A stretch of 64,000 nucleotides of DNA from NCBI RefSeq assembly GCF_947172395.1, contig NC_069104.1, positions 8,273,355-8,337,354 of the forward strand. Direction: 5' to 3'. A model generated the notes under the pieces. It was given only the letters and a program-made list of their open reading frames with translations. It had not been told where the DNA came from and searched no databases. How positions within the stretch are numbered: the stretch's first letter is position 1; every line of letters begins with the position of its first letter. Made by a program: the position numbers and the translations under genes. Below are positions 1 through 10,680 of this stretch, one piece after another. The DNA comes from Bicyclus anynana. Taxonomy: Eukaryota > Arthropoda > Insecta > Lepidoptera > Nymphalidae.

Positions 1-2249
1 AACTTTTGGAGGTAGATGATAGATCTAATCTATCTTTCCAGTAAAGAGAATAATCTCCCGATAGCCTTTATAGCTTACTGCTCAGTGGTAATAAAGGTTT
101 CGGACTCATTACCGAGATGTGAAGAAATTTTCTTAATTAATATTTCACTAGAAAAATAATATTAGTTGATCATGGACGATATTATATAGAAATAAATTTC
201 CCGAGGTTAAGAAAATACGGGTAGTTTATAAACGCAAGCGAATCTTATGGCATAAGGTATTCGATACATAATCTATATTTATAATAAATCTGTAGAGAGG
301 TCAATTGTGTAGGTACATGAAATACATTTTCAAAATAACTTATGGGGTGATTAGTGATCGATACTGATGCCAAAAATGAAATCAGTAAAATTTTCGTCTG
401 TCTGTATGTTCGTTATAGAAACGAAACTTGGTACAATTATTCTTCATACTCCTGGGCAGGTTATAGTATACTTTTCATCACGCTACGATCAATAGAAGCA
501 GAGCAGTGAAGGGAAATACTGGGAAATCGAGAGAAGCTACTCCATTTTTACAGCGATACAGCTCTATGGGCTGGATTAAAGAGGTCTAAGGGCAGACGAA
601 GTCGCGTGCGTCCGCTAGTTGGCAATAAATACCTATAAATACATTTGTTTATCGGCAATAAATTATTAGACAGTTATTATTTCAATAAATATCATAACTA
701 ACCGTGGCAGTTCTTGGTTGTTGTTTCTACACCGGCGACTCATTGCTGGCCGTAGAAATAGCGCATATTGTAGCTATATCTAGGCCGGATATAGTATTAT
801 GTAAGTAATTTATGGCGCCTAGGAGGTGACTGTTTAAAAAGCACGTGAATCATCAGTCAGTGTAACAGATATAAATATGCTAATAACATGTCTATAACTG
901 TCTCGTTGAGTTAGTCCATGGACCGAGTCTGCGGTAGCCAGACTTATTTTAAAAGGCTGATTTCAGTACCCAATTTAATCAGAAATTACTAGCGGAAGAG
1001 GGCGACTTGCGTGTAAGAAAGGAACAATATTAAACTAGGACCTTCTTCTTGAATCACTGACTTTAATGATTAAAACCACATCAAAATCCGTTGTAGAGGT
1101 AAATTTTGTGAGCACATCAAAATCCGTTGGTATAGCTTAATCTCTGGACCTACTTAACCGATTTTGGAAGTACTTTCACCAATAGCAAGCGACGATATTT
1201 AAGAGGGTCACAGGTAATATTCTATACCCGTATTCCCACAGGAATACGTAAGCGCCAAGCGGTGAAACATTAGGTTGTCGGCTAGTTTTTTTAAAAGATG
1301 TTACTTTTACATTCATGTAGTTTCAGTAGTATTCTTTTTTTTGTTTGAAAGAGTATATGCAATGTAATTTAATCCGTAGTGTTCAACTAAAATCAGAACT
1401 TTAAAATCTTAATCACACCAGCTACAGTATTGAAAAAACTGATTCAAGTAGAAAATTAGAAAAATCAGAAAAAAAATATAACTTGGATATTAGAAACTTT
1501 TCAAAATAGTCTTAGATAATTAGGTGGTGTATCTACCATTTGGGTTTTATCCATAAATTAAGGGACATCCTGTAAATGTATATACTTCCAAATTTAATTT
1601 TCACGAAAATCGGTTTAGTAATTTTTTGTTTAAATCAAAATAAGTGACAGAAATTGCCTTGAATTGCATACAGTGGCGTTTATGGTCATTATGCTTGGAC
1701 GCACTAGAAACAGAAAAATAAAATCTTTTTAACAAAAAAATTTTAAGAGGCTTCAAAGATGCATTGGTCTAAAGGTCGTAGCTCATTAGACCCACCCGGG
1801 ACTCGACCCGCACCGCCTCGTCACTAGGCGTCTACTTATACTTCTGTAAATTCACCCTAGTTAAGAACCCTGTGCACACCACCGGACACAGCATGTTTTA
1901 GAGTTGTGTTCCTGTTTATATTTTTTTTTAACTGGTCACCAGCTGGCCTATTCACTAAGTTAATTTTTAATAACAACATATTAAAATAACCATTACATCA
2001 GCTGAGAAATGTCATCTACCTACTACTTATATGATATCCACAAAGGGTTGTCAGTAGGGACCAGATGACATTTATTACATGAAATCTCAATTTGGTTTAA
2101 ATGTCAAAGCCATAACATATGAATTAGCCTGCTGATGACTCGTCAGCTAGGAAATTAGTAACTGATATAAAAAGAAACAACATCTCTTTACTTATTATAT
2201 AATTTGTCTTATTTTTAAACTTAATACTACCTTACAAATAATTTAATAT
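1..2249. other. Non-genic AT-rich DNA beyond the RPB6 3' end
   Basis: I see no credible exon here. The stretch near 345-619 ends in a GC-rich segment and CTAGT, like the 3' ends of the short Helitron-like elements elsewhere in the window. A second segment near 1140-1286 has the same style (a line resembling 'ACCGATTTTGGAAGTAC' and an end reading GTCGGCTAGT). The remainder, including 700-1000 and 1290-2249, is unassigned. The last few hundred bases probably contain the RPB6 3' UTR, but I could not place a clear AATAAA signal. Confidence 0.4.
345..619 (+). mobile_element. Helitron-like short element, 3' end CTAGT
   Basis: The segment ends in a GC-rich stretch followed by CCGCTAGT, the CTRRT-type terminus expected of Helitrons and frequent in Lepidoptera. 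The 5' boundary is uncertain. No protein is encoded. The class assignment is inference from the terminus and from similarity in layout to the copies at 40421, 41607 and 43894. Confidence 0.35.
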
Positions 2250-3455
2250 CTAGTGGTCTATGATAATTAATTCATCTATGCTCCAATCTTCATAGGAGTG
2301 GTCAGGTAGGTATCTTCTTATGATGATGGGGATCTTCCGTTGCTTCAGTTCCTTCATGGCTATCTGCAGAGGGTCAGTCTCTCCCTCTAGTTCCACCATG
2401 ACTGGTGCACACATGGCTATTTGCAATGCTCTTGTACCTACAATAAAAATATAATTGAGTTAATTTATTTGTATAATTGCCTATAAAATATAAAACACAA
2501 AAATATATATATTTTTTATTCTTTACAAGTTAGCCCTTGACTACAATCTCACCTGATAGTAAGTGATGATGCAATTTAAGATGGAAGCAGGCTAACTTGT
2601 TACGAGAGGGATGAAAATCCACACCCCCTTCAGTTTCTACATGTCATCATACCAGAATGCTTGGCAGTATGTCTTTCTCGGTAGGGTGGTAACTAGCCTC
2701 GGCCAAGGCCTCTCACCAGCAGGCCTGGACCAATATTTAAGAAAACCTCAATTGGCTCTACGTCTTGTAAATCCACCATACCATTTTTTAATAAAAAAAT
2801 ATTGCAAAATATAAAAAGCTTATTCAAAGTAAAAGCATGTTAAAGTTATCTGTTCCACATAAACTAATGTGGGTGCAGAAAATAAATTTAGGCCATAACC
2901 ACAATATTATAATGGTTTCTATAGAGGTTATTGATAGATCAAATATATCCAGCTGGATTTTTCATAAAATAAAGGCTGAATTGAACCTTGACTGCCAGTT
3001 TTACATTGAAACTTGCATCAAGTCATGTAAAAAAAAAGTTTGTAGTATTCCTTTTTTTAAAAAAATCAGCAACCTCTCTGAATAAACAATAAGGTTGTAA
3101 AGATCCAAGTTAACTAACCAACCACTTTCTTTCTTAACAATCAAATAAGGTGTGGTGATGTGCTTGGTCTTATTATGACACGAAATCAATTTATGTTAAC
3201 ATTAAGCAGTACAATAGCACATCCAATCGAAGATTACTAACCTAACACTCTAGCCCTTTCGTATTTAGTCATGTATCGTGTGGTGATCCGCTTGGACTTC
3301 TCTACTCCGCCGACGGCCTGTCCCGGCGCCATGCACTGCACATTATATCCAGGTTCCTCCTCTTGTTCTTCTGCTTCTTCGATGTTGTTATCCTCTTCAG
3401 CAATGTCATCATAATCCGCTCCGCCATCCTCTGCGTCGTATTCTTCGTCAGCCAT
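2250..3455 (-). CDS. RPB6: RNA polymerases I, II and III shared subunit RPB6 (2 exons)
   Basis: Small subunit common to the three nuclear RNA polymerases (ABC23; RpII18 in flies, POLR2F in human). It sits by the clamp and helps hold the complex together. Exon 1 is 3242-3455 and exon 2 is 2250-2437, both minus strand. The intron has GT-AG ends and splits a glycine codon in phase 1. The joined product is 133 aa, close to the usual ~130. It has the acidic N-terminus typical of RPB6 (MADEEYDAEDGG), then ITTRYMTKYERARVLG, and a conserved core with ALQIAMCAPVMVEL, DPLQIAMKELKQRKIPIIIR and YLPDHSYEDWSIDEL. The start is the ATG before the acidic tail, as in the family. A SINE copy lies in the intron and a hAT-type element begins 135 bp upstream of the ATG. 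Identification is by family knowledge and is strong. Confidence 0.93.
2509..2785 (-). mobile_element. SINE A copy in the RPB6 intron
   Basis: Family A SINE on the minus strand, recognisable by the tail-side motif ATTCTTTACAAGTTAGCCC and the internal TCGGTAGGGTGGTAACTAGC. The tRNA-like head is eroded (CTTGTAAATCCACCATACCA remains). It lies fully inside the RPB6 intron. Confidence 0.8.
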
Positions 3456-3590
3456 TGTTTTATTGATGAATAAATGGATATGATAACTATTATTAATTTG
3501 CCTGTACAATAATCAAAAAAAAATAAAACAAAAATTAAGAAAATTGAAAACACCACTTGGAATTCGAGATTGATTTTTTTAACAGCTTTA

Positions 3591-4638
3591 TAGAGGTGAG
3601 GCGTATATACTGGAGCAGGTCTTAACACTAGGTTTGTTGGAAGACATATGGCGTACGAGTACGGAGCAGGGACATAAACACGTATTAAGCGTATTTAGAA
3701 GTACCGAGTACCGAGGAGCGCAAGACGTCAACAAAGTGCGAGTCCAATACTCGCAAATACTCTAACGGTCCAACCAATGCGGGACGTGTTCAGAGACGCG
3801 TTCGATTAGTAATGTGTGAGTGAGAGACTTCTATCAATGCCGAAAGAAAATAATCTTTGTTGTCTAGACATAAGACCGGTTTTTCAACGCAATAAACACT
3901 TCATACTCCAACAGTCAAAAAATCGCGAGACGCGTTCCCGGACGCGTTCGTTTAAGAATGTGTGAGTGACGTCCCATTGCCGATGAAAAATTGTCTTTAC
4001 CTTATCAAACATAAGACCGAATTTTTAAAGCAGTATACCTCTTAATACTCCAAACATCGTACTGAAGCATGCGTGAGTGAGTCCCTGATTTTAATCCTTA
4101 TTTTAAAAACATAGTGTGATCATTTATTGTTTTAGTATGAATATTTATCCGCTAAAGTAACAAGTTAATGTAACCCGACAGTATCATGAGGTAATATTAA
4201 AAGAAATAACTAAATAATAAAATTAAATTGAAATTTTGAAATTAATGACTGAAATATTTTTTTTTGCAAATTTTTTTTTTGTGGATTACAAAAACCAAAA
4301 ATAGTTGAAGACACCAATTGAGAAAAACAAAATAAAAAACAAAAGTGATTTTCTGTTACCCGGGATCGGACTCAGGACTCTTAGTTTATCGTACCTAGTG
4401 TACATACCACTAGTCCAAATGACTGTGTAGAACTCGGTTGAAATTAATGTACGCTTACTATCAGATAATATGATGTAAAATCGCTGGCCACTGAGTATTT
4501 AGGAGTACGTATCTATTCTATAGGTCCTAATGGCTCGTACTTCTAAATACTCGTGGAGCTAGTCTTTGGAGCGCGTCTCTCGGCGTACTCGTACTCGTAA
4601 TACTCCGTACGCGTTTTAGCGAGTACGACTCACCTCTA
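3591..4638. mobile_element. Non-autonomous hAT-type element with 8-bp target duplication
   Basis: The element starts TAGAGGTGAG and ends CTCACCTCTA, so the outermost 10 bp are perfect inverted repeats. It is flanked on both sides by CAGCTTTA (3583-3590 and 4639-4646), a perfect 8-bp target-site duplication. Eight-bp duplications and TAGAGGTG-like ends are typical of the hAT superfamily. Subterminal regions hold many GTACGAGTAC-like words in inverted arrangement (around 3650-3720 and 4540-4625). I see no transposase frame, so it is non-autonomous at 1,048 bp. It begins 135 bp upstream of the RPB6 ATG. Confidence 0.85.
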
Positions 4639-4756
4639 CAGCTTTACCACAGAACAGAACCACAGATTATCGTTAATAACTATAACTCAGATGACCAACT
4701 ATAAGCATGATCTCAGACCAATTGGTCTGAGGGCATGATCAAAGCTCAAACACATG
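4639..4756. other. Host spacer fragment between two transposons
   Basis: About 118 bp between the hAT-type element and the first 4.2-kb unit. It contains a perfect 20-bp palindrome at 4712-4731 (CTCAGACCAATTGGTCTGAG). It ends in CATG, the probable target word of the 4.2-kb units. It may be part of the original RPB6/RpS27 divergent promoter. Confidence 0.5.
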
Positions 4757-5984
4757 GCCCTAATTGTCTAACGGACTTCATTGATCGTAAAGTTCATACG
4801 ATCGGCTACGATCAACGATCAATCGTAACTTTACATTGGTATTGTCTAATTTAGTTCATTATATGAAGACCGGATGGTGAACGATGAACTGAAATCATTC
4901 ATGAAGATTGCGTATTGTTTATGCAAAACGATAGTGAAACTATCGTTAATAATATTATCAAATTTAAGTCAAACTCCATAATAATGCATATATTTTAACA
5001 AAGTTTTATGTCTTTTGTTTAAAACATTAAAGAAGCATTAAATTTCACGACAAATATCTACTATTGAAGACAATAGCGTGAGAAAATGGTACATGCAACT
5101 CAAGTAACAAAACGCAATTAACGAATTTAACCAAGGGCTATTTGGACTATTTGGTAATCTCCCTGTTGTCTGTGTAGGCTAGTGTCAAAATAACGGGGTA
5201 TCCTATTAGTCTGTGGTGAAACATAGCATATTAATAACCTGTGGATTAGAAATTTAAATTTTATAAACAAAACAAAGTTTTTATTTTTCAGGTTTTAAAG
5301 AGAATTTAGAAATTGAGCAAAGTTTTACTAAATTGTAGTGATCTTAGGAGCAAAGTTTACTTCGTTTGTGTTATTGTTAATCAAAAATATAAAAGTAAAC
5401 AAAAAAGAAAAACTACCTCTATCTAATTTTGTCGATGTCCATTTCTTAAGAAGTTTCTCATTAAAACAACCCTTAACTCAGGCAAGGCAGGGCTAAGGTG
5501 GTTAGCGTAACTACAAGTGGTTAACTTACAGTTAGCCAACTGAAGAACAATCAACAATGCCCGATTAATAAGTGATCGCGCTGCTTGTCTACTACTTGCT
5601 GCTTGTCCCTGCACTAGTTATAGCAGTAATTTCTTTGTTTGGAAGTATTTAGCACATCCGGGCTGCGCAAAAGGAGAGAGTGGGCATTTCCTCTGTCTCT
5701 TAGAAAAGTCCGCATGTTATTTTTATCCCAGTGTTAATCTCTAAGTCTCGTATGAATCGGCACTAATATACATAGGTTTACCTAAGTGTGTGATTAGTGA
5801 CTTCACAAACAGACTTATTATTAAAGGATTTGAAAAGTTCTCTAGCTCTTTAGGGTGTTTTATTCCTTCACCAGCCAACAACAGTGTCATAATTACAATG
5901 GGTTCGCAGAGTTAGTTTATCTAGGCATTTAGATATACCATTCAAAATCTTCTACTGAGAGCAAAATGTTACTGTTATATTTTA

Positions 5985-6115
5985 TTTTTTATTCTTTACA
6001 ATTTAAACTGAAAATCCACAACCCTTTCAGTTGCTACACGTCATCACACCGGAATGCTAAATTGCTTGGCCGTAAGTCTCAATTGGTCCAGCCGGGGATC
6101 AAACAAAACTTCGGA
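5985..6115 (-). mobile_element. Truncated SINE A in unit 1
   Basis: Fragment with the tail-side motif ATTCTTTACAA and internal AATCCACAACCCTTTCAGTT, ending at GCCGGGGATCAAACA. An internal deletion removes the first half of the family consensus. The same truncated copy is at the matching place in unit 2 (10194-10325), so it predates the duplication. Confidence 0.7.
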
Positions 6116-6186
6116 ACATTAATTATCATTAACATCTGATAGTGGTATATTAACACCATAACTACCAATCCACATTGGAGCAGGTT

Positions 6187-6465
6187 TTTTTTTTATTCTT
6201 TACAAGTTAGCCCTTGACTACAATCTCACCTGATGGTAAGTGATGATGTAATCTATGATGGTAACGGGCTAACTTGTTAGGAGTAGTAAGACAATCCACA
6301 CCCCTTTTGGTTTCTACATGGCATCGTACCGGAATGCTAAATTGCTTAGTGGTAGGTCTTTGCCAGTAAGGTGGTAACTGGCCGAAGCCTCCCACCAGCC
6401 AGACCTAGACCAATTGAGAAAACCTCAATCGGCCCAGCCAGGGATCAAACCCAGGACACCACTGC
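6187..6465 (-). mobile_element. SINE A in unit 1
   Basis: Nearly complete SINE A body on the minus strand, from the T-rich tail through TACAAGTTAGCCCTTGACTA to GGGATCAAACCCAGGAC. The distal tRNA-like head is missing. The matching copy in unit 2 is at 10399-10680 with the same truncation point. Confidence 0.8.
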
Positions 6466-9400
6466 TAATGTTTTCCTCTCAAAGATTCTATCTAACTTTT
6501 AGTATGAAAGATTAATTTTTTTTTTAATTTCAGACTAAATTGATTATTATGAACAGACCATTATGATGAACCACTGATATTGACTCAGAGACATGAAGAT
6601 GAGTGCTTTGACAACAAGACTGACTAGCTGAGCCAGCTTAAGAATTATGTGGTGTGTGTGTGTGTCTAATTCCAGGAGCTCTCTATGTCAGCCATCCATC
6701 TATATTCTTACTCATTTTTGTTAATTATAAAATAAATTTGATTATTTAGTGTGTAACTTCATTGTACCTATCCTGCTAGCTGTTAGAAAGATAGCATCTG
6801 TAATAATTTATTTACGGTAAAACATATTTAAAAATAAACATGCTTTAACATTTAAGTATGGCCAATATGTTGTCAAGTACATAGGGCAGGGCTGAATCCA
6901 TGATTGATGACTGATCCATGATGATGACTCGTTTTTCTGATTTAAGAAAATATACTAATCATCAAAACAGTGTCTGCAAGTACTGTACAGGCTGACTGTT
7001 TGGATGAGAAGTATATATTTGATTATTTTTAAGCTTTGTGGTTTCAGGGTTTAAAAAATGTCTAACTGAAAGTCTATGTTTACTGTATTTATTATTATTA
7101 TAATAAATAAACTTAAAAAATCTTTTTTTTATAAACTTCCAACCCCTATTTCACCCTCAGAGGTGTCATTTTCATAATTCTTAGAATACTAGTAGTCAAG
7201 ATACTGTAATAAAAAGATACAGTTTGTGAGATTGTAGGGGTAAACACTGGACCTACTGAACCAGTGTTGAAGATTATTTTACCAATAAAAATCCACATTT
7301 GAGTATTATAGGCCATGTATTCCTTCCCACGGGAACAGGAATTATGTGGGTGAAACTGCAGGGGGGTGAACATACACAGGTATTATAAATGTATTTTTTA
7401 CAACTACACTTTTTTGAATAATTTATTTAATTATTGTAATGGTAAAAAAAAATATTAATAGTAAAATGTTAAACTGAAAGCTTTAGTTTTGGAAAAGACT
7501 ACAAAAAACAAACTCAGCGAAGTAAGTATTCTTTTATTTTCAAATATCAAAGACCAAATCAAATATCATCAGCATTTCACAATCTATGCAAATATTTTGA
7601 TAATACACACACATTTATGATTTGACCAGATAACAGGGTCATCAGTACATGTCCTATCAGCTAAAAGCCTTTGCCATTTTTTCTTCAGCACACCAATATG
7701 TTATTCTATTGTATTGCAGGTGCTTTTTGTAATATTGGAGTCTGCAGTTATAGGGCATATTCCAAATATCCTGTAAAGTAAAATTGTTAATATTGAGCAT
7801 ACTATAAAATACACACATCAACATTTAGTCTCAATGTAAGTGTAGTTTGTGTACTAAGATAATATAGCAGACAGACAAGCTTCGCTTTGACTCATTCCCT
7901 ATTCCTATCCTATTCTAATCCCACCCATTGGCTTATCTACTATTATTTCCTATTCCTAGCTTCAGATTCGGTAGCTCAGAATCCTAGGATTCCTAGGGTG
8001 GGCATGCACCAATGGAAAATGTAAATGTACCTATGAGCGATGACGAAAGAGTTCGTTCGCCATAATCATAATTTTAAAAATGAAATTCGATTCCTTTTTG
8101 CTTAATAACCAGCAAACTTAACTAAACCACACACATAAGCCCTGGAACACAGATCCCAACACATTGGATACAACAACATGCAAGATGTCGCAGAAATCTA
8201 AAACATGGTATGGTATTAAATATCGTAGGTATTGAGTTTATGTCGCTCTATGGACTTATCGTCTCTTTCTCTGGTACGTCCAAAGAAAGTGGGTGTAAGA
8301 AGACATTGGATGCTGGAAGAAAGATGCTGTTTGATCCCCAGTTCTTGGAGGAGTGAGACTGTGTCATATTTCTAGAGCGTGTATATTCTTTTTCTCACTT
8401 TCTCTCAGAGTCCAAGTCTCAGCATCCTATATAGATCGATTAATAGCACTCAATTAACTTCATTGTTTTGACTTTATAGGTTCATTGCAAAGAATATATT
8501 ATTTATTACTCTTTTTAACAGAGTTCATTGTTTACAAACAAAACACTTCGCAAAGTTTCGTTCTAAAAATGCTAACTGTGGACGGGGAGACTGAATTGAG
8601 AGATTTAGAATGGAAAAAAATATTAATTTTAGATATTTAACAAAATATAAATTATTATTTTGGAATTTTGGACATCCACAATTTGTCCGTTTTACGATCA
8701 AAGGTGACTCAAGACCCATCGTAAGTTTTTGACATAAGCCATGACCATAAAACTTTACACAATTCGAAGACAATCGCAAATAACTGTCAAATCTTAACAA
8801 ATCATTCACTCTTCGTATAAAAATAACGATCTAATCGTAATGAACTAACTATGCCCAACCGATGGCTTTCCATTGGCTTACACAATCCGAAATAGCCGTT
8901 TGACAAGTAAAAACGTACGATTTCAATTGTCAAATTCAATCGTTTGCGTTAGACAATTAGGCCCATGGGCCTAATTGTCTAACGGAGTTCATTGATCGTA
9001 AAGTTTATACGATCGGCTACGATCAACGATCAATCGTAACTTTACATTGGTATTGTCTAAATCAGTTCATTATATGAAGACCGGATGGTGAACGATGAAC
9101 TGAAATCATTCATGAAGATTGCGTATTGTTTATGCAAAACGATAGTGAAACTATCGTTAATAATATTATCAAATTTAAGTCAAACTCCATAATAATGCAT
9201 ATATTTTAACAAAATTTTATGTCTTTTGTTTAAAACATTAAAGAAGCATTAAATTTCACGAAAAATATCTACTATTGAAGAAAATAGCGTGAGAAAATGG
9301 TACATGCAACTCAAGTAACAAAACGCAATTAACGAATTTAACCAAGGGCTATTTGGACTATTTGGTAATCTCTCTGTTGTCTGTGTAGGCTAGTGTCAAA

Positions 9401-10193
9401 ATAACGGGGTATCCTATTAGTCTGTGGTGAAACATAGCATATTAATAACCTGTGGATTAGAAATTTTATTTTTTAATTTATCAAAACAAAACAAAATTTT
9501 TATTTTTCAGGTTTTAAAGAGAATTTAGAAATTGAGCAAAGTTTTACTAAATTATATTGATCTTAGGAGCAAAGTTTACTTCGTTTGTGTTATTGTTAAT
9601 CAAAAATATAAAAGTAAACAGAAAAGAAAACTACCTCTATATAATTTTGTCGATGTCCATTTCTTAAGAAGTTTCTCATTAAAACAACCCTTAACTCAGG
9701 CAAGGCAGGGCTAAGGTGGTTAGCGTAACTACAAGTGGTTAACTTACAGTTAGCCAACTGAAGAACAATCAACAATGCCCGATTAATAAGTGATCGCGCT
9801 GCTGTCTACTACATGTCCCTGCACTAGTTATAGCAGTAATTTCTTTGTTGGGAAGTATTTAGCACATCCGGGCTGCGCAAAAGGAGAGGGTGGGCATTTC
9901 CTCTGTCTCTTAGAAAAGTCCGCATGTTATTTTTATCCCAGTGTTAATCTCTAAGTCTCGTATGAATCGGCACTAATATACATAGGTTTACCTAAGTGTG
10001 TGATGAGTGACTTCACAAACAGACTTATTATTAAAGGATTTGAATAGTTCTATAGCTCTTTAGGGTGTTTTATTCCTTCACCAGCCAACAACAGTGTCAT
10101 AATTACAATGGGTTTGCAGAGTTAGTTTATCTAGGCATTTAAATATATCATTCAAAATCCTCTACTGAGAGCAAAATGTTACTGTTTTATTTC

Positions 10194-10325
10194 ATTTTTT
10201 ATTCTTTACAAGTTAAACTGAAAATCCACAACCCTTTCAGTTGCTACACGTCATCACACCAGAATGCTAAATCGCTTGGCCGTATGTCTCAATTGGTCCA
10301 GCCGGGGATCAAACACAAGACCTTC
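10194..10325 (-). mobile_element. Truncated SINE A in unit 2
   Basis: Same truncated SINE A fragment as at 5985-6115, with a few substitutions. It serves as a marker that the two 4.2-kb units share an ancestor that already carried the SINE. Confidence 0.7.
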
Positions 10326-10398
10326 GGAACAGTAATTATCATTAACATCTGATAGTGGTATATTAACACCATAACTACCAATCCACATTGGAGCAGGT

Positions 10399-10680
10399 TT
10401 TTTTTTTTATTCTTTACAAGTTAGCCCTTGACTACAATCTCACCTGATGGTAAGTGATGATGTAATCTAAGATGGTAACGGGCTAACTTGTTAGGAGTAG
10501 TAAGACAATCCACACCCCTTTTGGTTTCTACATGGCGTCGTACCGGAATGCTAAATCGCTTAGTGGTAGGTCTTTGCCAGTAAGGTGGTAACTGGCCGAA
10601 GCCTCCCACCAGCCAGACCTAGACCAATTAAGAAAACCTCAATCGGCCCAGCCAGGGATCAAACCCAGGACACCACTGCT
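10399..10680 (-). mobile_element. SINE A in unit 2
   Basis: Counterpart of 6187-6465, with the same orientation and the same loss of the distal head. Confidence 0.8.

Larger units (their letters stand above)
4757..8963. mobile_element. 4.2-kb terminal-inverted-repeat unit, copy 1
   Basis: Begins GCCCTAATTGTCTAACGG and ends CGTTAGACAATTAGGCC, a TIR of about 17-18 bp with one mismatch. It is flanked by CATG at 4753-4756 and 8964-8967. Unit 2 starts directly after the second CATG and is nearly identical along its whole length. Subterminal zones are rich in CGATC/ATCGT words. Inside are two truncated SINE A copies (5985-6115, 6187-6465), a short GT microsatellite (~6650-6665), splice-acceptor-like and AATAAA-like sites, and no recognisable coding frame. 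The superfamily is unclear: CATG could be a 4-bp duplication, or AT a 2-bp one as in ISL2EU-type elements. It could instead be a segmental duplication whose ends happen to be inverted. Confidence 0.75.
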
